Assembly: GCF_003633685.1 (NCBI RefSeq)
Contig: NZ_RBKT01000001.1
Coordinates: forward strand, 1,488,001-1,552,000
DNA length: 64,000 nt
Reading direction: 5' to 3'
From: Micromonospora pisi
Lineage (GTDB): Bacteria; Actinomycetota; Actinomycetes; Mycobacteriales; Micromonosporaceae
The position numbers and the translations under genes were made by a program. The notes beneath the pieces were generated by a model that was not told the DNA's origin, ran no database searches, and was given only the letters and a program-made list of their open reading frames with translations. This document shows, piece by piece, positions 1 through 8,886 of the stretch (positions within the stretch are counted from its first letter, which is position 1; each line of letters starts with the position of its first letter).

Positions 1-38
1 CGATGCGGTACGAGCCGAGAAGGTAACCATCGGGCTCG

Positions 39-260
39 TTGGCCCAAGCCGGCCACACCGTGGAGCCCATTTCGAGTACAGCGATCCTGGATGCTCTCCG
101 GCCCGAGTGGGTGTCGCTGCTGGCCATGCTCAGCGGCAACGCGCAGCGGTTCTACCAACGCCCGGGCTACCGCTACGCCGGCCCGTACCGCTCCGGCTCG
201 GACGGACCCGTCCTCGACCTGCTTTTCCAATCAGCCGACGGCGACCCAAGCCCACCGTAA
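39..260 (+). pseudogene. possible C-terminal fragment of a GNAT-type acetyltransferase
   Basis: A short open frame whose C-terminal half (NAQRFYQRPGYRYAGPY) resembles the last strand-helix-strand of GNAT acetyltransferases, where an Asn and an F/LYxxxGF motif lie near acetyl-CoA. A stop codon at 24-26 closes the frame upstream, so the rest of a GNAT domain is missing here. It could be a decayed gene, or a chance reading frame in high-GC DNA. No function is claimed. Confidence 0.25.
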
Positions 261-330
261 GCAGGATTGTCTGTTTTCCAGGGCGTTGATGCACAGCGGA
301 GATTCCCCATCGAACCGTAGCCTGACGCGC

Positions 331-373
331 GGCTGCTGAGGCCCATGCCGATGGCAGCGGAGCCTCAGCAGCC
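331..373. terminator. 12-bp inverted repeat, hairpin
   Basis: Bases 331-342 (ggctgctgaggc) pair perfectly with 362-373 across a 19-nt loop. No T-run follows, as is common for high-GC actinobacterial terminators. It lies beyond the end of the phospholipase gene on the minus strand and beyond the GNAT-like fragment on the plus strand, so it could end transcription from either side. Confidence 0.45.
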
Positions 374-526
374 GATTACGTTCAGACAGCGTCAGTGAAC
401 GTGTGAGACGCCAGGTTCGTACCTCAAACTGTGCGTGCACATCAGCAAAGATGTACGCCCACACCGAGTCATTGGGATGAACGGCAAAATGCTCCGGATC
501 GGGGGTCGGTCAGGGCGCGCGGACGC

Positions 527-1729
527 CTACCCCTCCAGCTTGCCGTCGTGGCAGTTGCGGGGCTCGGAGACCGGGTCGCACCGCACCGGGACCGCACCGG
601 GGAGTTCGGCCACGAAGTCACTGTCGTACCGCGCGGCCATGCCCACCGTCGGGAAGTCGGTGGTCACCAGTTGGGCACCGCTGGCCAGCGCGACATCCAG
701 CCGGCTGAACTCCTCGTCCTTGACCGTGCTCAGCGGCTCATCCGACCGCGTACGCACCATGTAGCCGCGCTTGACCAGGTCGGTGATGGTCGCCGTGTTC
801 GCACCACGGGGGTCGTTCACCATGGTGATCGCGGCGTCCGGGTCACCAGGGTTGCCCCGGGTGAAGACCGCCCGGCCGGCGAGGCTGGGGTGGCCGTCCA
901 GGTACATGTCCCGGATCGCGCCCGGTCCGCCGTTGTCGAAGAAGAACATCACCTTGCCCCGGGCCCACTTCAGGGTCGGCCAACCGTTCTTGAGCACCGA
1001 CTGCTCCAGCGTAAGGCCGGGCTTGCGCAGGTCGTCGGCGGTGATCAGCTCGTTCTCGGTGAAGACGGAACGAATCTCCTCGTCGATGTCATCCAGCAGC
1101 GCCGGGTCCCATGCCGGGCTGACGGCGCCGCCCGCCTGCTCCAGGCGGTCGTCGGTCTGCTTAAGTTCGAGTTGGAACAGGATCGGCACGTGCTCGGGAT
1201 TGGCCCGCGACCACTCCTGGACCTGCTGCATGCAGCTGACCAACGTACGGCAGGTGCTGTTGTAGTCCATGTCGGCCACATGCAGCACCTTCATGCCCGG
1301 AGTGGCCATGGCCGGATCATCGATCGGACCCAGCCCGGCTAGCTTACGGGGAAGCGGATGCCGGTAGAGCCCACCTTGCGGGTCGGGCAACAGGTCCAGC
1401 TCAAGCCCGCGCATGTTCTGCCGGCCGAGCAGGTCCCGGATGGATGCGTGGGAGTACCACCCCCAGGACGGGTAGGTGGGATCGATCTTCATCGATGCTT
1501 CGAGCTCGGCGCCCTGCATCTCCCGGTGATAGGCGTTGTGGGCGCCCATAAACTGGATCTGGTTCATCCGGACGCCAGCGGCGTCGGACGAGCCGGCGGC
1601 GAGAGCTGGCTGCTGCGCCGGCATCACGGTCGGTAACAGACTCACTGCGGCGACGGCGACAACGACGCCGGCAACCACCGCGCCCATACGACTAACAACG
1701 GACATGCGTTTTTTTAAGTGGAGATTCAC
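527..1729 (-). CDS. secreted Ca2+-dependent phosphoinositide-specific phospholipase C-like protein
   Basis: This 400-residue protein has a basic start, a hydrophobic segment at about residues 14-35 and an Ala-rich cleavage region ending ALAA, so it is probably exported. The mature part has a PI-PLC-type TIM-barrel signature: a first catalytic-like His in FMGAHNAYHRE, then RGLELDLL (metal-ligand and acid positions) and YRHPLP. It resembles the Ca2+-dependent phosphoinositide-specific PLC family (PF16670), which cleaves phosphatidylinositols. The GTG at 1729 gives the longest form; ATG at 1705 would give a signal peptide of similar quality. Neither has a strong ribosome site. It is transcribed alone, away from the cluster, with no visible link to enediyne formation. 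The family call is good; the substrate is inferred. Confidence 0.8.
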   Translation of the reverse strand: MNLHLKKRMSVVSRMGAVVAGVVVAVAAVSLLPTVMPAQQPALAAGSSDAAGVRMNQIQFMGAHNAYHREMQGAELEASMKIDPTYPSWGWYSHASIRDLLGRQNMRGLELDLLPDPQGGLYRHPLPRKLAGLGPIDDPAMATPGMKVLHVADMDYNSTCRTLVSCMQQVQEWSRANPEHVPILFQLELKQTDDRLEQAGGAVSPAWDPALLDDIDEEIRSVFTENELITADDLRKPGLTLEQSVLKNGWPTLKWARGKVMFFFDNGGPGAIRDMYLDGHPSLAGRAVFTRGNPGDPDAAITMVNDPRGANTATITDLVKRGYMVRTRSDEPLSTVKDEEFSRLDVALASGAQLVTTDFPTVGMAARYDSDFVAELPGAVPVRCDPVSEPRNCHDGKLEG

Positions 1730-1929
1730 TGAATTAGGGTCGAAAGTCGGCGTGAACTCCCCATGTCATCGGTCCAGTGGTCAGCCAACCGGGTCATGAA
1801 CCTTGCACGGAGGGAACACTCGCCGCCGCGCCTTCACCCAACGGCCAACACGAAAAAGATCGACGTCCTGCCATCCCGTGTCGCCCCGTGCTTTTTCGTG
1901 TGCCCGGACTATGCCCGGAATAAAGATCA

Positions 1930-1963
1930 AGAGCCCGCCCCCTCAAAATCGGGGACGGGCTCT
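1930..1963 (-). terminator. hairpin beside the tRNA-fMet fragment
   Basis: The sequence agagcccgcccc is followed by a short A-rich loop and ggggacgggctct, forming a near-perfect stem with one mismatch. On the minus strand it follows the tRNA-fMet 3' end by about 18 nt and is followed by ttgatcttta. This is the usual place for a tRNA gene terminator, so the left side of the fragment may keep the original downstream flank of a tRNA gene. Confidence 0.55.
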
Positions 1964-1981
1964 GACCTGGTGTTTCCTTTG

Positions 1982-2029
1982 TAGCGGGGACAGGATTTGA
2001 ACCTGCGACCTCTGGGTTATGAGCCCAGC
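1982..2029 (-). other. 3' part of an initiator tRNA-fMet: probable attachment-site remnant
   Basis: Read on the minus strand, these 48 nt run from the anticodon stem through the anticodon loop, variable loop, T arm and 3' acceptor strand of an initiator tRNA. The stem and loop read GGG CTCATAA CCC, with anticodon CAT and the three G:C pairs typical of tRNA-fMet. Similarity stops sharply at 2029; the D arm and 5' acceptor strand are absent, so this cannot be a working tRNA. Duplicated 3' tRNA halves are the normal product of site-specific integration into tRNA genes. No integrase gene is seen within several kb on either side. Confidence 0.7.
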
Positions 2030-2523
2030 AAAGGAGTCGAGACCTGATTGCTTCCGGTCCATTTTCGCAGGTCAATCCTGTGGTTCGATGATCCCTTGTG
2101 ATGCCTGGTGCCCCCTCGCGGTGGGACGTCTGCCCGGAATTTACCCGGAAGATGATCTTGATGTGGACACAGATACATCGAAGATCGCCACAACAAGGCG
2201 CCAGCACTTCAGCCGATTACATCGAAGCTCAACGACTGATGCAGCCCACGCGAGGAGAACGACGCGGCGGCGCGCCGCCTCAATCTGATCGACAGGGCCG
2301 CGCGCATTGCCGCCCCCGCTCGACCACGTTGACCGAGTCGCTGAGCACGTCGGAGGCGACCGCGTTCGCCGCGGACTGGCGGGGAATCGAACGACGGCAA
2401 AGGCAACGACGGCAAAGGCTGAACGCGCGTACGACGGCACGCCACCTCGGCCGGCTGCGGCACGATCTCGAACAGTTCACCGGCGACGGCGCGCCGAAAC
2501 CCGGACGGCCTCGACCGGGGTCG
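2030..2523. other. gene-poor stretch right of the tRNA fragment
   Basis: About 490 bp lie between the tRNA fragment and the DUF5954 gene. Several frames are open in this high-GC DNA, but none has a recognisable domain or a convincing ribosome site. It contains a 15-bp tandem duplication at 2391-2420. If the tRNA fragment is an attachment site, this stretch would be the first DNA of the inserted element. Confidence 0.4.
2391..2420. repeat. tandem 15-bp direct repeat, two copies
   Basis: The unit acgacggcaaaggca (2391-2405) is repeated at 2406-2420 with one change in the last base. No gene is assigned here. It looks like a simple slippage duplication. Confidence 0.7.
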
Positions 2524-3538
2524 TCACTCCGGATCCGGCATCCTGCCCTGCTCGCGGAGCTGCTGGAAGTGCAGCTCCGGCGGCGGCTCCGGGTCCCAGT
2601 CGGAGGGTCGGGGCGTTTCCGGGCCGTCCGGGCCGACCCGGACGAAGGACTCGACCCGGGTCACCCGGCAGCGGACACCCTTCACCTCGAACTCGTTCGT
2701 CCGAGGAGGCTCGAACTCCTCCAGCGCGCGGGCGTACGCGGCCCTGATCTCGTCGATCGACGCGTTCTCGTGCGGGACGATGTCGCTGAACCTGAAACGA
2801 GCCGACTCCCGCGCCGCCTGCGGCGTCGGGTAGGTGGAGAACGACCGGGGCCGCCACCTGCCGCCCACGTACTCGCCGACGGTGTAACCGACCGGCAGCA
2901 GCACCACGTTCGGGTGGGTCGCCAACCCCCTGCGGGAGTCCTCCCGTACGTCGTCGGGCACGATCCCCGCCTTCTTGTAGAACGCGGGGACCAGTTCCAT
3001 CCGCAGCAGCCCGTCGGAGAACCCGGTGGCCGCGGCCGGGTCGATGACGAACCCCTCCATCTGCGAACCGCTCGTGCCGCTCTCACCCGCCGGGCGGGAG
3101 TCCGGGTCGGTGGGCCGGGGCGGTTCCGGGCCGTCCGGTCCCATCCGCAGGAAGGGCTGGGCGCGGATGATCCGGTAACGACGGCCGTTGACCGTCAGGT
3201 CGTTGACCACCTCCCAGTCGAGCAGCCGGATCGCCGTCTCGTACTCCTTACGTTCCGCCGCCTTCTCGGCGGTGTCCGGCGTCTCGCTGAGCAGCCGCCG
3301 GAAGTGGGAACCGAGACCGTCCCGGGTGCCCTGCGGCTGGTCGCCGACGAGGCTGATGACCCGCCACCGGCCGTCGACCTCCTCGGCTGAACCGAAGACC
3401 GGCGCCCCCCCACATCAGTTTGGGATAGGCGAGCGAACGGCGGCGCGCGTCCTCCTCGGAGACCGCCGACACCGGGTCGTCCCGCTGTTCGATATTGATC
3501 AGCAGGTGGTCCGGCACCTGCTTACCGTCAGACGTCAT
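2524..3538 (-). pseudogene. DUF5954 family protein, frameshifted
   Basis: The natural start is ATG at 3538 (MTSDGKQVPDH). The frame reads well to about residue 43 (YPKLMWGGA), then garbles. The same protein continues in another frame from about 3400 down to the stop at 2524. The switch falls on a run of seven C at 3405-3411. The continuing part is typical of actinobacterial DUF5954 proteins, with two copies of a GPDGPE-containing repeat. Function is unknown for the family. The break may be a true mutation, a sequencing error in the homopolymer, or a slippery site. Apart from the break the protein looks full length, about 337 residues. Confidence 0.7.
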
Positions 3539-3664
3539 ACACGCAGTGTGCCCCGTCGTCCGCCCACCCACCGCCCGCACCACGCCCGCCTCCTCCGCCG
3601 ACGAGCAGCGGCATGCGTACGCTCGTGACCCCGTGACCCCTGGTCGGTAACGAACAAGGAGGCG

Positions 3665-3958
3665 TCAGTCCTGCACCGCGTTCACGATGCGGATGTCGCG
3701 CTCGGCACCGTCGCCGAGTGCCGCGAGCGCCTCCTGGTACGCAGGGCTGCGATATGCCGCGACCGCCGCATCGGCGCTGTCGAAGCGGATGAGGGTGGTG
3801 CGCGGAACGGCGGATCCCTCCAAAACGTGCACCGGCTTGCCACGGGCGAGGAACACTCCGCCTGCCGCCCGGATCGCCGGGCCGGCCAACTCAACGTAGC
3901 GCGCGAGCCTGGCCTCGTCGCGGACAGCGGTCAACGTGATGATCCAATAGGCGGTCAT
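3665..3958 (-). CDS. DUF1330 family protein
   Basis: A 97-residue ferredoxin-like alpha+beta protein beginning MTAYWIITLTAVRDEARL. The pattern YWI...D..RL..Y..LA.PAI.AAGG.FLARG....LEG...PR..LI.FDS.DAA.A.Y.S..YQ.AL is that of DUF1330, a member of the dimeric alpha/beta barrel superfamily. ATG at 3958 was chosen because the domain begins at once; the longer frame upstream has no domain. Members are small cytoplasmic proteins of unknown catalytic role. The gene stands alone on the minus strand, divergent from the flavin oxidoreductase at 4143. Confidence 0.8.
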   Translation of the reverse strand: MTAYWIITLTAVRDEARLARYVELAGPAIRAAGGVFLARGKPVHVLEGSAVPRTTLIRFDSADAAVAAYRSPAYQEALAALGDGAERDIRIVNAVQD

Positions 3959-4142
3959 GCCCCTATGACGCCTCTTCGTCGCCGGGCCCGACGGCCGGCT
4001 CGGCCGTCGGCGGGTCGAGCATCCGCCTGACGCGCGCCGGGTCCCGGCAGCGGTGCTGCCCTGCCGGTCGAGGCGGCATTGACACGCCCCGCCATCCATT
4101 CCATGGTCGATGGATTCATCTCTCCGTCGAAGGGGTCGCAGG

Positions 4143-5687
4143 ATGGTCGACAACGAGCACAGGTACGTCATCGTCGGGGCGGGACCTGCCGGTGTCCAGC
4201 TGAGCTACTACCTTCAGCAGCATGGTGCCGATTACCTGACGCTCGAAAGTGGCGACGAGCCGGGCGGGTTCTTCCGGCGGTTTCCACGCCATCGCCGGCT
4301 CATCTCGTTGAACAAGGTGCACACCGACAGCACCGATCCTGAGATTCGCCTGCGCTGGGACTGGAATTCGCTGCTCAACGACTCCCCGGACCTGCTGTTC
4401 CCGAGGTTCAGCGACGAGTATCTGCCCGCGGCCGACGACCTGGTGCGCTACCTCGCCGAGTTCCAGCGGGTCCACCAGCTCAACATCCGATACGGCACGA
4501 CGGTCGAGCGGATCGCGCGGACGGGCGACGGTTTCACGCTGAGTACCGACCAGGGTGAGGTGGGTGCGCGTTGCCTCGTCGTCGCGACCGGCTGGGGCCA
4601 GCCATTCGTGCCGGCCATCAAGGGCATCGAACATGCGATCGGGTACGAGGACATGGTCATCGAACCCACGGCGTACGACGGCCAGCGGGTCCTGATCATC
4701 GGTAAAGGCAACTCCGCCTTCGAGACCGCGTCGGCCATCCTCGGCCGGGCGTCGATGGTGCACCTCGCCAGCCGGCAACCACTGCGGCTCGCGTGGAACA
4801 CCAAGCACCCCGGGGACGTCCGTGGCCAGTACGGCGCAATCCTCGACAGCTACCAGTTCAAGACTCTGCACTCGGTGCTCGACTGCACCATCGACGAGAT
4901 CCGTCCCGTCGACGGGCGGTTCCAGGTGTCGATCACGTACACCCATGCCGACGGTGAGACGGCCGTGCTCGACTACCACACGGTGCTGCGGTGCACCGGT
5001 TTCCGGATGGACGTCACGCTGTTCGACGAGACGTCCCGGCCCGACATGGTGCGCGACGGCCGCATGCCGGGGTTGCGCCCGGACTGGCAGTCGAGCAACG
5101 TCGACGACCTGTACTTCGCCGGCACCATCGCCCAGGCCCGGGACGTCAAGCACGCGTCGTCGCCGTTCATCGACGGCTTCCGGTACAACCTCCGTACGCT
5201 GACCCGGATCCTGCGCGAGCGGTACGAGGACGTACCGCTGCCGTACGCCACGACACCGGCCGACGCCGCGTCGTTGGCCAAGCTGATGCTCGACCGAGTC
5301 AACTGGTCCTCGGCGCTGTGGACCCAGTTCGAATACCTCTGCGACGTCTTCGTACGTGACGACGCCACCGGCGACTTCCACCACTACGAGGACCTGCCGG
5401 AGGACTACGCCGTGGAGCGCTTCGCCGCCGCCGCGCACTGGTACACGCTCGCCCTGCGGTGGGGCCGCGACGATCAGGGCGACGTCTTCGCCATCGAGCG
5501 CCACCCGACCCCGGACCGGGCCCGGGAGAGCGCCTTCATCCATCCGGTGATCCGGCGGTACCGCGGCGCCGAACTGGTAGCCGAGCAGCACCTACTGGAG
5601 GATCTGCTGGCCGAGTGGCGGCGCCCGGACCGGCACGTCGAGCCGCTGGTCGAGTTCCTGACCGGGGACCTCACCAGCGGATCATGA
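4143..5687 (+). CDS. FAD-dependent NAD(P)-binding oxidoreductase
   Basis: A 514-residue two-dinucleotide-fold flavoprotein. The N-terminal FAD site reads YVIVGAGPAGVQLSYYL. A second Rossmann motif (LIIGKGNSAFETA) lies near residue 190. A late motif (DLYFAGTIAQARD) sits where the flavin ribityl chain is bound. The layout resembles flavin-containing monooxygenases and FOXRED-type proteins, so NAD(P)H-dependent oxidation is likely; no substrate can be named. ATG 4143 gives an N terminus close to the nucleotide fold; ATG 4110 would add 11 residues. Its last 17 bp overlap the convergent nitroreductase gene. It lies outside the cluster core, and a tailoring role is possible but unsupported. Confidence 0.75.
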   Translation: MVDNEHRYVIVGAGPAGVQLSYYLQQHGADYLTLESGDEPGGFFRRFPRHRRLISLNKVHTDSTDPEIRLRWDWNSLLNDSPDLLFPRFSDEYLPAADDLVRYLAEFQRVHQLNIRYGTTVERIARTGDGFTLSTDQGEVGARCLVVATGWGQPFVPAIKGIEHAIGYEDMVIEPTAYDGQRVLIIGKGNSAFETASAILGRASMVHLASRQPLRLAWNTKHPGDVRGQYGAILDSYQFKTLHSVLDCTIDEIRPVDGRFQVSITYTHADGETAVLDYHTVLRCTGFRMDVTLFDETSRPDMVRDGRMPGLRPDWQSSNVDDLYFAGTIAQARDVKHASSPFIDGFRYNLRTLTRILRERYEDVPLPYATTPADAASLAKLMLDRVNWSSALWTQFEYLCDVFVRDDATGDFHHYEDLPEDYAVERFAAAAHWYTLALRWGRDDQGDVFAIERHPTPDRARESAFIHPVIRRYRGAELVAEQHLLEDLLAEWRRPDRHVEPLVEFLTGDLTSGS

Positions 5688-6333
5688 CCTCATCGAGGGG
5701 TTTGCGGGTCAGCTCGGGGACCTGCGCGTCCGGCGCGGGATAGCCGACCGGCATCACCACGTACGGGCGCTCCTCCGGCGGACGCTCGCACACCTCGTTG
5801 AGGAACCGCATCGGGTTGGGCGTGTGGGTCAGTGTCACCAGGCCGGCGTGGTGCAGCGCGCTGATCAGCAGCCCGACCGCGATGCCGACGGATTCCTTGA
5901 CGTAGTACGGCTTCGGGCTGTGTGGCCCCTGGTGTACCTCGAAGACGACGATGACGGCCGGTGCGATCTCCAGGAACGGCTTCCGCCAGTCGGTGCCGAG
6001 CCCGGCGATCGCACCCAGCCACTCCGGCGAGGCGCGGCGGTCGTAGAACGCGCGCTCCTCGGCCTCGGCGGCCTCGCGTAGCCGGCGCTTGCGGGCCGGG
6101 TCGGTCAGCACGACGAACCGCCACGGCTGCACGTTGGCGCCACTGGGTGCGGTCGAGGCGGCCCGGATCGCGGCCTCGATCACCCCGTCCGGTAGGGCGT
6201 CGCCAGCGAAGTCGCGTACGGAGCGGCGCCGCGCCATCCGTTCCGCGAACGCCTCCGCCTCGCGCACCATGTCCGTCGGCGGTCTACGGTCGTGCTGGAT
6301 CGGGACCTTCGGTAGCAGGTCGGTGTCGGTCAC
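5671..6333 (-). CDS. nitroreductase-family flavoprotein, iodotyrosine deiodinase-like
   Basis: A 220-residue FMN enzyme of the nitroreductase fold. The FMN-phosphate motif RRSVRDFAGD lies near residue 36, followed by STAPSGANVQPWRFVV. Then come the signatures of the iodotyrosine deiodinase (IYD) branch: LGTDWRKPFLEIAP, YYVKESVGIAVGLLISALH and TLTHTPNPMRFLNEV. Bacterial members reduce halogenated phenols or related substrates with NAD(P)H. The length fits soluble bacterial IYDs. The ATG at 6333 is the only good start. It converges on the FAD oxidoreductase with a 17-bp overlap. A role in the enediyne pathway is not shown by the sequence. Confidence 0.8.
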   Translation of the reverse strand: MTDTDLLPKVPIQHDRRPPTDMVREAEAFAERMARRRSVRDFAGDALPDGVIEAAIRAASTAPSGANVQPWRFVVLTDPARKRRLREAAEAEERAFYDRRASPEWLGAIAGLGTDWRKPFLEIAPAVIVVFEVHQGPHSPKPYYVKESVGIAVGLLISALHHAGLVTLTHTPNPMRFLNEVCERPPEERPYVVMPVGYPAPDAQVPELTRKPLDEVMIRW

Positions 6334-6433
6334 CCGTGGCCTCCCCTGATCAGGTGTGCCGGTTGCCGCGGCAGGGCCAGCCTGCCGCCGACGTCCGGTT
6401 CCCCCAGCATTTCCGAGGCCGGGGCGGTCGTCG

Positions 6434-7585
6434 TTACGCCGATGTGCTTTCTTCGCGCCCGGGCAGGCCGGACGCGGTCCGGGTGGCGATCTCGTCGACC
6501 ACGTCGGTCAGCCGTCCGCGCAGTGCCGCGGCGGCCCGCTGGCGGGTGGCCCCGTCGCCGTCCGTGGCGAGCCGGGCCAGCCAGTCCTCGACCCGCTCAC
6601 GGTCGCCCGCCTCGTCCAGTGCCGGTCGGGCGAGCTCGACCAGCCGCCCGGCGAGCGCGGCGGCGGGGAGCAGCCGACCCGTGGTGACGTCGACGCCGTT
6701 GCCGCCCATTCCGTCGCGGGCGGCCCGCCAGTACGCGAGGCGGACCAGCTCGGGGGTCAGCCCCGGTCCCTCGTCGCCCCGGTCGACGGCGTTCCCGGCG
6801 ACGACCACGAGGGCCCGGACCAGGGCGGCGAACGCCGCGGACTCGGCGGCGGTGAGGGGGACGTCGGCCACCCGTACCTCGAGCGTGGGGTGGTTTGTCG
6901 ACAGGCGGAGATCCCAGAAGAGCGTGCCCCGGTCGACCAGCGCCCCCGCCTCGAGCAGCGTGTCCACGTGGTCGTCGTACTGCTTGGCGGAGGTCAGGAA
7001 CGGCGGCGGGCCGGCCACCGGCCAGCGACCCCAGGTGACGCTGCGCCAACTCGCGTATCCGGTGTCGCGCTCGGACCAGTAGGGCGAGTTGGCCGTCAGG
7101 GCGAGGAACACCGGCAGGTGTTGACGCAGGTGGTTGCCGATCAGCACGGCCCGGTCCCGGTCGGGCTCCTCCACGTGGACGTGGACGGCGCAGATCGCGA
7201 GTTCGTCGTGCAGGCCACGGAAGGTGGCTTTACCACGGTCCTGGCGTGGCCCCTCGGTGATGGGCGGCGGCACCGCGCGGCCGAGCACCGGCGACCCGCT
7301 CGCGATCACCCGCAGGCCCGCCGACCGGGCCGCGGCCTGGACGGCGGCACGGCCCTCGGCGAGCTGCGCGCCGAGATCGTCCAGGCGGCGGCACGGGTCG
7401 GTGCGGGTCTCGACCTGAAGCTTGGTGATCTCGCCGCCCACCCGGGTACCGAGGGCCGGACGCGCGCGGTCGACGACGGTGGCCGCCTCCGGCACGACCT
7501 CGCCCCGCTCGGTGTCCACGACGAGGAATTCCTCCTCGACACCGAGCAGGGGAACGGACGATCCCGTGCGCTGTCCGGTAGCCAT
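6434..7585 (-). CDS. carboxylate-amine ligase, YbdK/GCS2 type
   Basis: A 383-residue ATP-grasp-like glutamate-cysteine ligase of the GCS2 family. The N terminus has LGVEEEFLVVD, the Mg/substrate signature of GCS2. Further motifs are ITKLQVETRTD, ICAVHVHVEEPDRDRAVL with the family HVHV segment, and NHPTLEVRVADVPLTA. Members join the carboxylate of glutamate to an amine; some actinobacterial ones make glutathione-like or ergothioneine precursors, but the substrate here is unknown. The length is normal. It is followed on the same strand, 47 nt upstream of its start, by the stop of an M20 peptidase gene, so the two may be transcribed together from upstream of 8796. Confidence 0.8.
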   Translation of the reverse strand: MATGQRTGSSVPLLGVEEEFLVVDTERGEVVPEAATVVDRARPALGTRVGGEITKLQVETRTDPCRRLDDLGAQLAEGRAAVQAAARSAGLRVIASGSPVLGRAVPPPITEGPRQDRGKATFRGLHDELAICAVHVHVEEPDRDRAVLIGNHLRQHLPVFLALTANSPYWSERDTGYASWRSVTWGRWPVAGPPPFLTSAKQYDDHVDTLLEAGALVDRGTLFWDLRLSTNHPTLEVRVADVPLTAAESAAFAALVRALVVVAGNAVDRGDEGPGLTPELVRLAYWRAARDGMGGNGVDVTTGRLLPAAALAGRLVELARPALDEAGDRERVEDWLARLATDGDGATRQRAAAALRGRLTDVVDEIATRTASGLPGREESTSA

Positions 7586-7632
7586 GGCGACGCCGACCTC
7601 TCGCTGCCGGTCGTTCGCCGACAGTGAGCACG

Positions 7633-8796
7633 TTACGGGATTTCACCGGAGGGTAGCGGCCGAACAGACTCCATCATGGACAGCGTGTCGACGAGTCCGG
7701 CCAGGAGCGCCGTCCGCTCCGGCATACGGTCAAGGCAGACGTACTCGTCGGCGGAGTGCGCCCCGCCGCCCACCGCGCCCAGGCCGTCCAGGGTCGGCAC
7801 GCCCAGCGCGGCGGTGAAGTTGCCGTCGGACGCACCGGCGGCGTGCGCGCCGCCAAGGTTCGGGGTGCCGAGCTGCCCGGCGATCGACTGGGCCAGTTCC
7901 AGCAGCGGCCGGGCGAGCTCCGGGGACATGGGGTAGCGGTTGATCCCGCCCTGTACGGCCAGCGTCGCCTCGGGCAGGAACGGCACCAGACCGCGAATGG
8001 CCTGGTCCACGCGTTCGAGTTCGGCCCTGGTCCAGGCCCGGACGTCGACGGCCAGGCTGGCGAGTTCCGGCACCGTGTTCGTCGTGGTGCCGGCGGAGAG
8101 CAGGGTCGGGGTGACGGAGGTGCCGCCGCTGTCCGCCGCGCCGAGCGTACCCAGCGTGAGCACCTGGTGGGCGACCTCGACCGTGGCGTTGACCCCGCGC
8201 TGCGGTTCGACGCCGGCGTGGGCGGCCCGCCCCCGGACGGCGAGGCGGTAGACCGAACCGCCCTTCCTGGCCACCTTCACGTGCCCGTCCGGAGTGGCCG
8301 CCTCGCAGACGAGAACCGCACCGGAACGTCGTGCCTCATGTTCGATCAGGGGCCGTGACGTGACGGACCCGGTCTCCTCGTCGCAGGTGAGCAGTACGCC
8401 GACCGCCGAGCTGTCTTCGACCAGACGCAGTGCCGCGAACATCTGCACGATGCCGGCCTTCATGTCGCACACACCGGGGCCCGTCGCGACGTCTCCGCGT
8501 ACGGCGAAGGGTCTGGATCGGATCGTGCCGACCGGGAAGACGGTGTCGAAGTGCCCGAGGAGCAGCACGCGCTGGGAGGCGGCCGGCCACAGCAGGTGCG
8601 GTAGGCCGTCGATCACCACCCGCCGGGCGGGCCGGCCGAGTGCCTCCTCCCCCCAGCGCGCGAGCAGGTCGGCACAGGACTCGAGATGGCGCAGCGAGCC
8701 CGGTGGCGACTCGAACCTGACGAGCGTGCTCAGCCGGTCGACCATGTCCGCCCGGAGCCGCTTCGCGGCGTCGAGCAGACGGCGTGGGTGATCCAT
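7633..8796 (-). CDS. M20-family zinc metallopeptidase (carboxypeptidase G2-like)
   Basis: A 387-residue di-zinc hydrolase. The motifs appear in family order: LLLGHFDTVFPVG (first zinc His and acid), GPGVCDMKAG (bridging Asp), TCDEETGS (catalytic Glu-Glu pair) and GGAHSADEYV (last zinc His). The lid domain lies between about residues 180 and 290. This is the carboxypeptidase G2 / ArgE branch, which cuts C-terminal amino acids or N-acyl groups. ATG 8796 has a fine ribosome site (GGAGGG), preferred over the longer frame from 8874. It shares its orientation with the ligase downstream; an M20 hydrolase beside a peptide-forming ligase is a plausible pair acting on one small peptide, which is an inference. 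Confidence 0.82.
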   Translation of the reverse strand: MDHPRRLLDAAKRLRADMVDRLSTLVRFESPPGSLRHLESCADLLARWGEEALGRPARRVVIDGLPHLLWPAASQRVLLLGHFDTVFPVGTIRSRPFAVRGDVATGPGVCDMKAGIVQMFAALRLVEDSSAVGVLLTCDEETGSVTSRPLIEHEARRSGAVLVCEAATPDGHVKVARKGGSVYRLAVRGRAAHAGVEPQRGVNATVEVAHQVLTLGTLGAADSGGTSVTPTLLSAGTTTNTVPELASLAVDVRAWTRAELERVDQAIRGLVPFLPEATLAVQGGINRYPMSPELARPLLELAQSIAGQLGTPNLGGAHAAGASDGNFTAALGVPTLDGLGAVGGGAHSADEYVCLDRMPERTALLAGLVDTLSMMESVRPLPSGEIP

Positions 8797-8886
8797 CGAT
8801 CCCTCCAACTTCACTGGTGACGGGCCTGGCCAGGCATGCCCTTCGACCATCGCAGGGGATCGGGGTGTGGTCACCCTTGTCTGTGC

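Noticed and set aside
1982-2029. A functional tRNA-Met gene
   Set aside because: The D arm and 5' acceptor strand are absent; only the 3' part is present.
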